Source of the DNA: Falsirhodobacter flavus
Lineage (GTDB): Bacteria > Pseudomonadota > Alphaproteobacteria > Rhodobacterales > Rhodobacteraceae
DNA: 64,000 bases
Reading direction: 5' to 3'
Assembly: GCA_029846755.1 (NCBI GenBank)
Contig: JARWBI010000010.1
Coordinates: 51,845 to 115,844, forward strand
In this document: positions 10,701-18,231 of the stretch, in pieces
Position numbering within the stretch: position 1 is the stretch's first letter
How the letters are laid out: each line of letters begins with the position of its first letter
Position numbers and translations under genes: made by a program
Notes under the pieces: model-generated
What the model was told of the DNA's origin: nothing
What the model saw: the letters and a program-made list of their open reading frames with translations, nothing else
Databases searched by the model: none

Positions 10701-13700
10701 CGTGTAGGACGTGAAGGGCTTCAGCGGATCGATCGGCCGCACGTTCAGCGTATCCGCCCCGCCCGAGATCTGGATCGCGACCGGAACCTCGATCCCTGTC
10801 AGGGTCTCGACCAGCTTGACCCCGTCGGTATAGGCGATGTTCGGGCCACGATACCCCTCGCCCTGAAGCGCGACGCCCACGGCGAAGACGGATGTGGGAT
10901 CGACGCCTGTCGGAAGCTGGCCGTTCGGGCCAAGCGCGATGGACACCTCGCCGCCTTCCAGCGAATCCGCGATGGGGGCGATGAAATAGGAATAGTCGGC
11001 ATCGGCGGGGCGGTTGTCGGTCGGGGTCAGATCCTCGATCCGCTCAACTTCGAGCCACTGGATTTCAGTGTTGATGCCGCCGATGGAATCGAGCGTCAGA
11101 CGGCCATCCGTGACCGTCACCGCCTTGGTGATGACGTTGGACTGGTATGTGCCGCCATTCGCGGTGCCGGGGGTCCAGTTCGGCATCGCCGCCTGCCCCT
11201 CGATGTTCAGCGCATAGGTGCTGTCGAACGGCCCGCCCGTATCGCCGATGGAGACCTTGACCAGATAAGTGCCGTTCTCCAGCGCCATTTCCCAGGCGCG
11301 GGCGCTGTCGGGCCCTGCGGCAGTGTTTTCGAACCGGGCGTAGGTCTTTTGCAGATCGGACGCGCCGGGCGTGTTGCGGACGGAATGCGCCCCCGAGGGC
11401 TGCGCGGCGGCAATGGTGCCGTTGGCAGTGCCATCCGCGACCGACGCCTCGGTCACCCAGCCATAGCTTTGCCCGTTCCCGCGCGCCCCGAAGGCCGCGC
11501 CCGTATCGGCCAGGTATCCTGCGGGTGTCTGGAACCCTGCGGGCTGGAAGTTGATCTTGGCCACCTGCTCGAAATAGATCTGCTCGCGCTCGGTCGGGAT
11601 TTCATCCTGCGTGATGGTGACGTTGTCGAGGTTAGGCGCGTTCGTCACCGTATTGGCCAGCGAGATCGCGTTCGTTCCGGCGGCCAGCGGCAGCTTCACC
11701 GTCACCTCGGCCCAGTTGGCCCAGCCGCCGGTGGGCGGGAAGGACAGGGTCTGCACGACTCCGCCGACCGAGATCGCCATGGGCCGGTCCGCCGCGCCGC
11801 CATTGGCATAGCGCACGGTCATCTCGTAGCTGCCCGCATCGGGCACGGTCACGCTGAACGAAGCGCGGTCGCCGATGTCGTTGCCAAGGTCCAGATAGCC
11901 CGACCCTTCGTATCCCGGACGCAGTCCTCCAGCGGTATATTCAAGCCCGGGGCCGGAGTTTCCGGCATTCGCGCCGGGCTCGCGGATCGTGGCGTCGCGG
12001 CGGGTGGAATCGCCGTCGGTATCGGTGATGGTGAAGGTTTCGGCCTCCAGCGTGACCTCGAACCCGCCCGGTGCATCGCCGTCGATCAGGATGGATGTGC
12101 TGGAGCTGGCGGTGTTGCCGACCTCGTCCGTGACGGTCAGGGTGACGCCGTGGCTGCCGGGGGGCAGGGCCGACCCGTCAAAGGTGAAGCTGCCATTCGC
12201 GTTCGGCTGCACGACGGTCTTCGGCCCGCCGTCGATGCTGATCTCAACCTTTACGATATCGCGGTCGATCCCGGCCAGGGTGAAGGGGATCGCCGATGCC
12301 TGTTCTTCCGACAGCGCGCCGTTCGGCCCGGTCAGGGCAAGGTTGCCATCCTCGTCCGCCGAGGTGTCGGGGACAAGCGGGCCTGTCCCGGCCTCGGTGA
12401 TTTCGATCCGGTCGAAGTTCGGCCCATTCGTCCGGCCTGCGGGGATCGAGAAGCTGATCGTGTTGGTCCCGGCCTGAAGCGTGATCGCCTTGGTCAGGAA
12501 GGCCCAATTCATGAAGCCCGCAGTCGCGTCGTTCGCGTTGGTGCCGGTGGGCGGAAAGCCCGTCAGTTCCGCCGCACCGCCGTTGACGACAAGGTTAAGC
12601 GTGCGGTTCTGCTGGCCCGCCGCCGTCTGCGAGGCATAGCGGATGTTCAGATCGTAGGTGCCCGCCTCGGCCACCGTGATGGTATAGGTCACGGTGTCGC
12701 CCGGATCATCGCCCCAGTCCAGATAGCCCGTGCCGCTGAAGCCGGGACGCAGCGTGCCGTCGGGTTCGGGTGCGGCGGCGGTGACGTTGCGCGTGGTCGT
12801 GCTGTTGGTGTTGACCGGGCCGGGGGTCAGCGTGCCGGATTCGGCCTGCACCACGACCGGGGTGAATTCGGGCGCGGCGCCCGCCACGGTCACGTCGAAC
12901 CCGACCGGGGCCGAGGTCAGGGTGCCGTCCGATGCAAGCACCTCCAGCGCGTAGGTGCCGGGTGCGACGGTGCCCGCGACCGACAGAGTGCCGTTCGACA
13001 GGGTGATCCCGGCGGGAACTTCGCCCCCGCCCGCAAGGCGCAGGGTGTAGGTGACGGCGGTGCCCTCGGGGTCGGTGGCGCCAAGCGCGGCGGCGATGTC
13101 GACTGCCGCAGTCTCGCCCTGTTCCAGCGCGATGTCGGCGACGGCGGCATCGGCCTTCAGCACCGGGGCTTCGTTCACGTTCGCGACGACCACGACGATG
13201 TTCGACGTGACGGGCGCGCCGCCGGGCGGGGTGGTGGTGATGGCGACGGTGACGCTGGACGCCGCCTCGTGATCCAGGGCGACGCCGGGGGCAAGGCGCA
13301 GCTCGTTCCCCTCGATCACGAAGCGCGGATCGGCGGTGGTGAAGGCGCTGCCCGGCGTGGCCGGGGCCAGCGTGCCGACCACGGCACCGGCGGCATTTTC
13401 CACGATGTCGCTGCCCGACAGGCTGACGGGGGCGGTGAAGTTCGGTGCCGCGCCCGGCGCGGTGATCGCCAGCGCGTCGATGTTCGGCCCGTTCAGGCTG
13501 GCGCTGCCGATGGCCAGCGCGATCGTGTTGGATCCGGCCTGAAGCTGCACCTCGACCGTCTGGACGGCCCATTGGTTGAAACGCTGGGCGGCGGTTGTTC
13601 CGGCGGGCCAGCTTTTGGCGAAGGGCAGCGTTCCGGTGGCGGTCCCGTTGGTCGAAAGCAGCAGCGGGCGGTTGGTGTCGCCGCCATTGGCATAGCGGAA

Positions 13701-14012
13701 ATGGAGCGTGTAGGTCCCTGCCTGCGGCACCGCGACGTCGAAGGTCACCTTGTCGCCCGCCGATCCGGTGGCGGCGCCCATGTCCACATAGCCGGTTCCG
13801 GTATGCCCCGGACGCAGGCCGTTCACGGCCCCGGCGGTGCCTGCGGGTTCGGGGTTGGAAGCGTTGCGCACTTGCGTGTCGTTCGCCGTCAGCGCGGGCG
13901 GCTGCGACATCCCGTCGCGGCTGGCGTCGAACACGGTTGCGCCTTCGGCCTGAACCAGCCTTTGCCAGCCTTGCGGGATCGCTGCCGCCGCCACCGGATT
14001 GTTGTCTGCCAT
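4779..14012 (-). CDS. giant modular secreted protein, probable type I secretion substrate
   Basis: A ~3077-aa protein with no Sec signal peptide. Modules in order (numbered from an upstream GTG 13 codons earlier): CBM6/malectin-like beta-sandwich (about 30-200), cadherin/Ig-like (205-390), CBM6-like (400-555), Ig-like (560-660), CBM6-like (670-815), malectin-like (825-1005), bacterial Ig-like (1010-1150), a six-bladed sugar/sorbosone-dehydrogenase-type propeller (1163-1620; DGKLYVATITGEIHRW, FTFDPEDPSTIWITDN), Ig-like, two CBM6-like (1727-2045), choice-of-anchor D-like (2165-2320), two YDYND calcium-loop domains (about 2495 and 2820), a DGDGLVDFFDTQ calcium loop and a last CBM6 (2880-3030). 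The C terminus is acidic with a hydrophobic end (DLPGYDLHL). No RTX nonapeptides were seen. The start MADNN follows GAGGGG. A secreted glycan-binding, perhaps sugar-oxidising or adhesive protein is inferred from modules and from the adjoining exporter. Confidence 0.9.
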   Translation of the reverse strand: MADNNPVAAAAIPQGWQRLVQAEGATVFDASRDGMSQPPALTANDTQVRNASNPEPAGTAGAVNGLRPGHTGTGYVDMGAATGSAGDKVTFDVAVPQAGTYTLHFRYANGGDTNRPLLLSTNGTATGTLPFAKSWPAGTTAAQRFNQWAVQTVEVQLQAGSNTIALAIGSASLNGPNIDALAITAPGAAPNFTAPVSLSGSDIVENAAGAVVGTLAPATPGSAFTTADPRFVIEGNELRLAPGVALDHEAASSVTVAITTTPPGGAPVTSNIVVVVANVNEAPVLKADAAVADIALEQGETAAVDIAAALGATDPEGTAVTYTLRLAGGGEVPAGITLSNGTLSVAGTVAPGTYALEVLASDGTLTSAPVGFDVTVAGAAPEFTPVVVQAESGTLTPGPVNTNSTTTRNVTAAAPEPDGTLRPGFSGTGYLDWGDDPGDTVTYTITVAEAGTYDLNIRYASQTAAGQQNRTLNLVVNGGAAELTGFPPTGTNANDATAGFMNWAFLTKAITLQAGTNTISFSIPAGRTNGPNFDRIEITEAGTGPLVPDTSADEDGNLALTGPNGALSEEQASAIPFTLAGIDRDIVKVEISIDGGPKTVVQPNANGSFTFDGSALPPGSHGVTLTVTDEVGNTASSSTSILIDGDAPGGFEVTLEAETFTITDTDGDSTRRDATIREPGANAGNSGPGLEYTAGGLRPGYEGSGYLDLGNDIGDRASFSVTVPDAGSYEMTVRYANGGAADRPMAISVGGVVQTLSFPPTGGWANWAEVTVKLPLAAGTNAISLANTVTNAPNLDNVTITQDEIPTEREQIYFEQVAKINFQPAGFQTPAGYLADTGAAFGARGNGQSYGWVTEASVADGTANGTIAAAQPSGAHSVRNTPGASDLQKTYARFENTAAGPDSARAWEMALENGTYLVKVSIGDTGGPFDSTYALNIEGQAAMPNWTPGTANGGTYQSNVITKAVTVTDGRLTLDSIGGINTEIQWLEVERIEDLTPTDNRPADADYSYFIAPIADSLEGGEVSIALGPNGQLPTGVDPTSVFAVGVALQGEGYRGPNIAYTDGVKLVETLTGIEVPVAIQISGGADTLNVRPIDPLKPFTSYTLKIENVLDLGNLADENAPLRQMQDLTTSFVTGEMPALEPKEVAFNTSTQLNGFADGAGGYTSVEFGPDGKLYVATITGEIHRWIVNADGSIDKSSKESLVLDYFAAPEGERRGIVGFTFDPEDPSTIWITDNAPIPREAKAFDTPEFSGRVSKITLGEAQSFSTATIETYLTGLPRSGGDHVTNSLEFRANPDAGKAGEPNYLLYLSQGSNTATGGIDTAWGGRPERLLNATVLEIDHTRDAPDGGFSVQTEPSDPEDPTFRANEDGFNDDGTYPGFYNPYASDAVARIFATGIRNAYDLVWHSNGNLYLPTNGSGALGNTPTDPNQPGLDTEVTGAPLQPDYLFNVKEGKYYGHPNTLRGEYILNGGNPTGGLDPNEVAPVTEGSVSYDGYVPGVLPDPDYDLGGTYNLGDSRSPNGAIEYRGNAFGPALKGALIFAQFSRGDNLRMIQLDESGKIIGDDVLRRPNGEVINNYIDPLDIIENPITGQLYLMTLNRATGASQIVLLTPVPGNVITDTTADEGGDLALVAVDLTDPAAAVFQVNGLDADITALRVAFNGQPEITVTVDAQKRFTANLAALPAGATTAVLTVIDDAQNTASKSLSFNLGAPPEFQTLVTIQAEDRTPGDGTSVTIPTTGGQIVIRDASNPEPTTQPGMTNGLWNGAYGTDGNTNGNDGIPGGYADFGSTNNDFLTFTFDAEDAGSALLRFRYSNGSGNRPLSVEVNGTVIGTQAFASTGSFGTWAVIEVPANLIAGVNKVTLRSTANTGPNIDQLEVLVPNAPTEEPEEPQAPNDGTETVNGVTFTKYEAENAVSTGAPATGSGRNQSGTGFIDFLGPDTETLTWTVSVAEAGDYSIDVIYALSTSKAPRPMGLAVNGASVGTLAFAGNSNANESVWGPQPAVVTLPAGTSTITITAPGGVAPNVDYLRVSQEPINAAGDPAAIDGSGRIELETTDGSADVVGPTMSDFFFTVAEDGLYKLDTAANAGAPNGGTLGWYLNGVQVGSTGFPTAGETSVFTELKAGTEYQLRLISSAPGANALDYLDIAQQAGDGGKLAIQSLDPAFFDDRLHFSWLENAVMPGQANRDMKDEGTVRISNSGTEPLAILSATLGGPFKLANPGALQGLTLAPGASLDVEVLFDRTKYTPPTSNIDATSTVFNGKLKLVTNGAEPFAEVNLSGFWQSKWESGMEPNLNEVWQIFGFGNRIEGLSLRGGGENSTMSTKDVFAQTDETEVLSPYWKIADGYSSAKITQIAALHGPGGAQLGIHNPGNKNSHTVFSTHQGTDNQRLLPNGSTDANFATKTFTRADIPDGWQGTELFGIRVDGLSSDPRLNPRGGVEVPGAQQGHTVKLFQALDAAGNVIPNVFLGAMDYTGINYDYNDNLFVIEGVTPVGFGNSIAVSGLDDAAADARLVFTSIDQPVSNQQFRNEATFTITNDGIGALAIAGLDVTGAFQIVGTPPTSLAAGASAQITVRFTGTHAGTGAGADLHEGSLTIRSGAFGPPRVIQLSGLAQEFSERDSEPTAAQIVEAFGYATDIAQGDLANGGKVETIGDEVLMPYLAKLDATKAVEVIQIGAFLTQGNVARLGYHSLGSANTTNLFANDDQQGQTVLPDGLKAGAGDSGSVARGTVPGTAPFGLHITVDGRPTYASWTDPKANDLDPNFGNLVSPTQGHLIRFFEAKGADGKVIPGTYIALQDYPGAGNYDYNDHMFIVKNVKPHVLTAAEDANGDRINDALQLDKDGDGLVDFFDTQVAYGGTAPSFANGTLTVQAVNFDEGGNGIAHQDSTPGLDGGNTTFRPGRAVEVAGTDISYVKPGEWLEYTVNVPTAGNYALSVNARTPVAGATVAVSLENGTALGTVALADGNPSGNAFTTGTPFAASAPISIPLSAGEQTIRLTLNGPLASNGYVMDLRSFTLTAPAAPAAMAMMAMEDVSAPIFDDLFAAMDLGALPDPVDTPDIAPDPHPDLPGYDLHL

Positions 14013-14396
14013 CGTTCTACCCCTCGCACACTCGTAACGGCGCCGGCCCACGGCCGAACGCTCTTGTCCTTGTTCAACAAGCCTTGGTTCCCGCCATGAT
14101 GCGCCGCGACACGGGGTGCGCAGCGTTCAATTCGGGTCATTTCCGGATTTTCAGGGGACCGGCGCGGAATGCGCCCCGGTCAGGATCGAGCAAAGGTCTT
14201 GCTCCGATGTCTCCTTTGAAACCATGGACTCGTTAACAAATTACATGCGCGGAGTTTATCTGATCGCAGGCGATTCCCAAGCGACTTTTTAACGTTGAGG
14301 GCTGCCTCTCCCAATTTGCAAAACCCGATTTGGCGGGGCGGACCGGAATGGACGCGTAAAATCTTTTGCGTCCAGATACATGGTCCGGCCACGCGA
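14013..14396. other. gene-free region upstream of the giant gene
   Basis: No coding sequence is supported here. It should hold the promoter of the giant secreted protein gene. A small inverted repeat GAGCAA-AGGTC-TTGCTC lies at 14188-14204, and the stretch around 14225-14260 (GTTAACAAATTACATG) is AT-rich for this genome. I could not define a promoter or a known operator. Confidence 0.4.
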
Positions 14397-14421
14397 AAAT
14401 CGCCGGCTGCCGGGGCGATTT
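14397..14421 (-). terminator. terminator of the nitrate operon
   Basis: AAATCGCC and GGCGATTT form an 8-bp stem with a nine-base loop about 25 bases past the nasA stop; on the minus strand the distal arm runs into GATTTTCG, giving a short U-tract. A plausible intrinsic terminator for narK-flavoprotein-nasA. Confidence 0.55.
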
Positions 14422-14446
14422 CCGGAGTGGGCGGCAACTCGCCTGT

Positions 14447-17035
14447 TTAATCGGCAGCCGCCAGAAGGTCGCGCAATTCCGGCCGGCAGGAGCCGCAATT
14501 CGTGCCCGCGCCAAGCGCCTTGCCGATCTGTTCGACCGAAACCAGCTTCTGTGTGGCGATGGCCTGCAGGATGGTATTCGCGCCGATCCCGAAACAGGCG
14601 CAGACCATCGCGCCGCCGTCGGGCATGTCCGAAGCCGGGCGTCCGGCCAGCACGCCCAGACCGCCGTCGCCCCCCAGCAATGCCGCGACATGGCTGCGCG
14701 ATATGTCGGGCCGCTCGGGCGCGACGAACAGCGCGCCGACAAGGCGGTCATCCTCGATCACGGCAAGGCGCAGGATGCCGCGCCGGTCGTCGCGCATCAC
14801 CAGCGGCGGGACGGCCGAGCCGAACAGGCCCTCGGCGGTCCTTGCCCAATCGGCGGGCTGAGAGCTGCCCGCCATCTCCGCCTGCCAGCCCTTGGCCAGC
14901 ACGGCCGATGCGCTGTAGTCGCCGAACCGCGCCATCGGGCGGGCGGAAACCGCGAAGGCATGCCATTTCGCCGCGAAGGGCGCGATCGCAACCGTCGCCG
15001 ATTTCAGCGCGGGCTGGCCCGAAACCGGGTCCACGTCGCCCGGAACCAGCGCGCCGATGCGCCCAGTCGGGGCGGTCTGACCCGTCCAGTGGATGGGGGC
15101 GAAGGGATGGCCGGGGCGGGCGCGGTCCGTGACGTTCACGCGCAGGACGGCGCGGCCTTGGGTATTCGTCACCTGTGCCAACGCTCCGTCCAAAAGCCCC
15201 AGTTGCGCTGCATCCGACGGGTGCAGCTCCAGAAAGGGTTCGGACAAGTGCAGCGCAAGGCGGGGCGAAAGGCCGGTGCGGGTCATCGTGTGCCAATGAT
15301 CGCGCACCCGCCCGGTGTTCAGCCGGAAGGGATGCGGGCCGCCCGTCGGGGGTCGCGGGACGATGGGCAGCATCCGTGCCTTGCCCGACGGCGTGTGGAA
15401 CCGTCCGTCGCCGAAGAAGCGCCCGCCTTTGCGCCGCGCCGATTGCGGCCAGAGGAAGGGGGCCATCGCCTCGTATTCCGCCGCCCCGATCCCCGCGAGG
15501 TCCGAGATGTCGAAGTCGCTGCCCAGATCCCCGGCGATGCCCGACAGGGCGGCATGTTCGGCAAAGACCTGCGCCGGATGCGTCCAGCCGAACGAGTCCT
15601 GCCAGCCCATGCGGCGGCCGATTTCGGCGATGATGCGCCAGTCGTCGCGTGCCTGCCCTGCGGGGGGCATCGTGCGGCGCTGGCGGCTGATGCGGCGTTC
15701 GGAATTGGTGACGGTGCCGTCCTTTTCGCCCCAGCCGGTCGCGGGCAGCAGCACATGGGCCAGCCGCGTCGTGTCGGTCTGCGCCATCATGTCGGACACG
15801 ACGACGAAATCGCATCCCGCGATGGCCTTCGCCACGCGGTCCGCCTCGGGCATCGAAACGGCGGGATTGGTGCAGATGATCCACAGCGCCTTGATGCGGC
15901 CATCCTCGACGGCGCGGAACATGTCCACCGCCTTCAACCCCGGACGGGCTGCCATGCGCGGCGCCTGCCAGAAGGCGCCGACCGCATCGCGATGGGATGC
16001 GTTCTCGATGTCCAGATGGCAGGCGAGCATGTTGGACAGCCCGCCGACCTCGCGCCCGCCCATCGCGTTCGGCTGCCCGGTGACGGAAAACGGCCCCATC
16101 CCCGCCCGCCCGATCCGACCAGTCGCAAGATGGCAGTTGATGATCGCGTTCACCTTGTCGGTGCCGCTGTCAGATTGGTTGATCCCCTGGGAATAGACGG
16201 TGACGACCCGCTCGTTGCCCGTCCACATATCGACGAAGGCGGCAAGGTCCTGCGCGCTCAGCCCGGTCGTGTCGGGGGTGGCATGGGCGGCGGCCAGCGC
16301 CTCGGCCATGCCGTCCGGCTGCGTGGCGATCAGCCCGCGCCGGTCGATCTGGGCCAGCAGCAGGTTGAACAAGGCGGCATCCGCGCCGGGGGCCAGCGGC
16401 AGATGCAGATCGGCGATGTCGCAGGTGGCGGTTCGGCGCGGATCGACGACGATTACCTTCGTTCCGCGCGCCTCCCTCGCTGCCGCCAGCCGTTGATACA
16501 GCACCGGATGACACCATGCGAGGTTCGATCCCACCAGCACCACCGTATCGGCCAGCTCCAGATCCTCATAGAGCCCCGGAACCGTGTCGCTGCCGAAGGC
16601 CCGTTTGTGCCCCGCAACTGAAGACGCCATGCAGAGCCGCGAATTCGTGTCGATATTGGCCGAGCCGATGAACCCCTTCATCAGCTTGTTGGCGACATAA
16701 TAATCCTCGGTCAGCAGCTGCCCCGAGACATAAAGCGCCACCGAATCTGGCCCGTGTTCCGCGATGGTGCGGGAAAAGCGGTCGGCGACCATGGCCAGCG
16801 CCTCGTCCCAGTTCGCGTCCCGCCCGTGGATGCGGGGGGTCAGCAGCCGTCCCGCAAGCCCGACCGTTTCGCCAAGCGCCGATCCCTTGACGCAAAGCCG
16901 CCCCTTGTTTGCCGGATGGTCGGGATCGCCTGCGATGGTCAGACCGCCCTCGGTCGGCGTTGCAAGGATGCCGCAGCCAACGCCGCAATAGGGGCAGGTG
17001 GTGCGGATGGGGCGGGGCTGGGACAGCATGTTCAT
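14447..17035 (-). CDS. nasA: assimilatory nitrate reductase catalytic subunit
   Basis: Cytoplasmic molybdopterin enzyme reducing nitrate to nitrite for nitrogen assimilation; 862 aa. The N-terminal [4Fe-4S] site is complete (CPYCGVGC, Cys14/17/21, plus GRLCVKG Cys48). The molybdopterin oxidoreductase body follows (YVSGQLLTEDYYVANKLMKG, NSRLCMASSVAGHKRAFG), then the dinucleotide-binding domain (FRLNTGRVRDHWHTMTRTG). The C terminus has a BFD-like [2Fe-2S] domain (MVCACFGIG and GTNCGSCRPEL), as in NasA proteins fed by a separate flavoprotein. No Tat signal is present, consistent with the assimilatory rather than the periplasmic enzyme. It overlaps the upstream flavoprotein gene by ATGA. Confidence 0.95.
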   Translation of the reverse strand: MNMLSQPRPIRTTCPYCGVGCGILATPTEGGLTIAGDPDHPANKGRLCVKGSALGETVGLAGRLLTPRIHGRDANWDEALAMVADRFSRTIAEHGPDSVALYVSGQLLTEDYYVANKLMKGFIGSANIDTNSRLCMASSVAGHKRAFGSDTVPGLYEDLELADTVVLVGSNLAWCHPVLYQRLAAAREARGTKVIVVDPRRTATCDIADLHLPLAPGADAALFNLLLAQIDRRGLIATQPDGMAEALAAAHATPDTTGLSAQDLAAFVDMWTGNERVVTVYSQGINQSDSGTDKVNAIINCHLATGRIGRAGMGPFSVTGQPNAMGGREVGGLSNMLACHLDIENASHRDAVGAFWQAPRMAARPGLKAVDMFRAVEDGRIKALWIICTNPAVSMPEADRVAKAIAGCDFVVVSDMMAQTDTTRLAHVLLPATGWGEKDGTVTNSERRISRQRRTMPPAGQARDDWRIIAEIGRRMGWQDSFGWTHPAQVFAEHAALSGIAGDLGSDFDISDLAGIGAAEYEAMAPFLWPQSARRKGGRFFGDGRFHTPSGKARMLPIVPRPPTGGPHPFRLNTGRVRDHWHTMTRTGLSPRLALHLSEPFLELHPSDAAQLGLLDGALAQVTNTQGRAVLRVNVTDRARPGHPFAPIHWTGQTAPTGRIGALVPGDVDPVSGQPALKSATVAIAPFAAKWHAFAVSARPMARFGDYSASAVLAKGWQAEMAGSSQPADWARTAEGLFGSAVPPLVMRDDRRGILRLAVIEDDRLVGALFVAPERPDISRSHVAALLGGDGGLGVLAGRPASDMPDGGAMVCACFGIGANTILQAIATQKLVSVEQIGKALGAGTNCGSCRPELRDLLAAAD

Positions 17036-18231
17036 GGTCGGGCTTCCTGTGGCGCGAAGGCGGGGCCGAAGATCAGCGTGTCGCGCAGGGGGGCGATGTC
17101 CTGGCGGGCTTTCATCAGATCGTAGAACCAGCCGCCATCGCCGGTGTCGCCATACATGACGATCCCGGCGATGCGGCCCTCATTCACCACGATCCGGCGA
17201 TAGGGTCCGGCGGGGGCGGCAAGGACGATATCTTCGCTGCCGGAGAAATCCCCCGCGCTGAACAGATCGCAGCCGGTGACCTTCAGCCGCGTCGCGGTCT
17301 GGATGGGGGCAAAGCTGGCGGGCTGGCCAAGCAGGGTGCTGGCCAGAACCTCGGCCTGCCGATACAGCGGCGCGACAAGGCCGAAGACCTGCCCGCGATG
17401 TTCGGTGCATTCGCCCAAGGCGAAGATGTGCGGATCGGCGGTCTGCATCCGGTCGTCCACGGTGATGCCGCGTTCGACCTCCAGCCCCGCATCGGTGGCA
17501 AGGCGCGTTTCGGGGCGGATGCCGACGGCCATGCAGACCAGGTCGGCGGGGATCACGGTGCCATCCTCCAGCAGCACCGCCTCGACCCGGTTGGTGCCAA
17601 GGATGGCCTTCGTTGCGCCATTGCAGTGGACGCGGATGCCGCGCCGTTCCAGATCGCGTTGCAGCAGCGCCCCCGCAGCGGGGTCGAGCTGCCGCTCCAT
17701 CAGGTGGCCCATCAGATGCACCACCGTGACGGAGGCACCGCGCGCGGCCATGCCCGCCGCCGCCTCCAGCCCCAGAAGCCCCCCGCCGATCACGACAGCG
17801 TTCCGCCCGGCCAGCCCGGCGGCGATCATCGCCTCGGTATCCTCCAGATCGCGGTAAGTGACGACGCCGGGCAGATCCTTGCCGGGGACGGGGATGATGA
17901 AGGGGGCCGATCCGGTGGCGATGACCAGCGCGTCGTAGGGAGTCGCTCCCTTTGCCGAATGGACGATACGCGCGGCGCGGTCGATGCGGGTGACGCTTTC
18001 GCCGAAGCGGGTTTCGATCCCGCGGGCGGCATACCAATCCGCGTCATGCGTCACGATCTGGGCATAGGTCTTCTCCCCCGACAGCACCGGCGACAGCATC
18101 AGCCGGTCGTAGGTCCCGCGCGGCTCGGCGTTGAACAGGGTGACGGACCAGTCGTGCGGGGCGGCGAACAGATGCTCCAGCATCCGCCCCGAGGCCATGC
18201 CAGCGCCGATGACGACCAGACGGCGGGCCAT
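17032..18231 (-). CDS. NAD(P)/FAD oxidoreductase, NirB-N-terminal-like (nitrate reductase electron donor)
   Basis: A 399-aa flavoprotein matching the FAD/NAD(P)H half of NirB-type nitrite reductases: RLVVIGAGMASGRMLEHL (FAD Rossmann), IATGSAPFIIPVPG, NAVVIGGGLLGLEAAAGM (NAD Rossmann), and IFALGECTEHRG (second FAD contact). It ends after the oxidoreductase C-terminal domain and so lacks the siroheme/[4Fe-4S] half of NirB. Between narK and nasA, such a protein most likely passes electrons from NAD(P)H to NasA, the role of NasC/NasB-type subunits in other bacteria. Its start abuts the narK stop with no gap. Confidence 0.85.
   Translation of the reverse strand: MARRLVVIGAGMASGRMLEHLFAAPHDWSVTLFNAEPRGTYDRLMLSPVLSGEKTYAQIVTHDADWYAARGIETRFGESVTRIDRAARIVHSAKGATPYDALVIATGSAPFIIPVPGKDLPGVVTYRDLEDTEAMIAAGLAGRNAVVIGGGLLGLEAAAGMAARGASVTVVHLMGHLMERQLDPAAGALLQRDLERRGIRVHCNGATKAILGTNRVEAVLLEDGTVIPADLVCMAVGIRPETRLATDAGLEVERGITVDDRMQTADPHIFALGECTEHRGQVFGLVAPLYRQAEVLASTLLGQPASFAPIQTATRLKVTGCDLFSAGDFSGSEDIVLAAPAGPYRRIVVNEGRIAGIVMYGDTGDGGWFYDLMKARQDIAPLRDTLIFGPAFAPQEARP

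Noticed and set aside
4638..14099. Two very long open frames on the plus strand (about 1600 and 1490 codons) opposite the giant gene
   Set aside because: Their products are Arg/Gly/His-rich with no recognisable domains, a common antisense effect of GC-rich codon bias; the minus-strand frame has clear domains and a ribosome-binding site.
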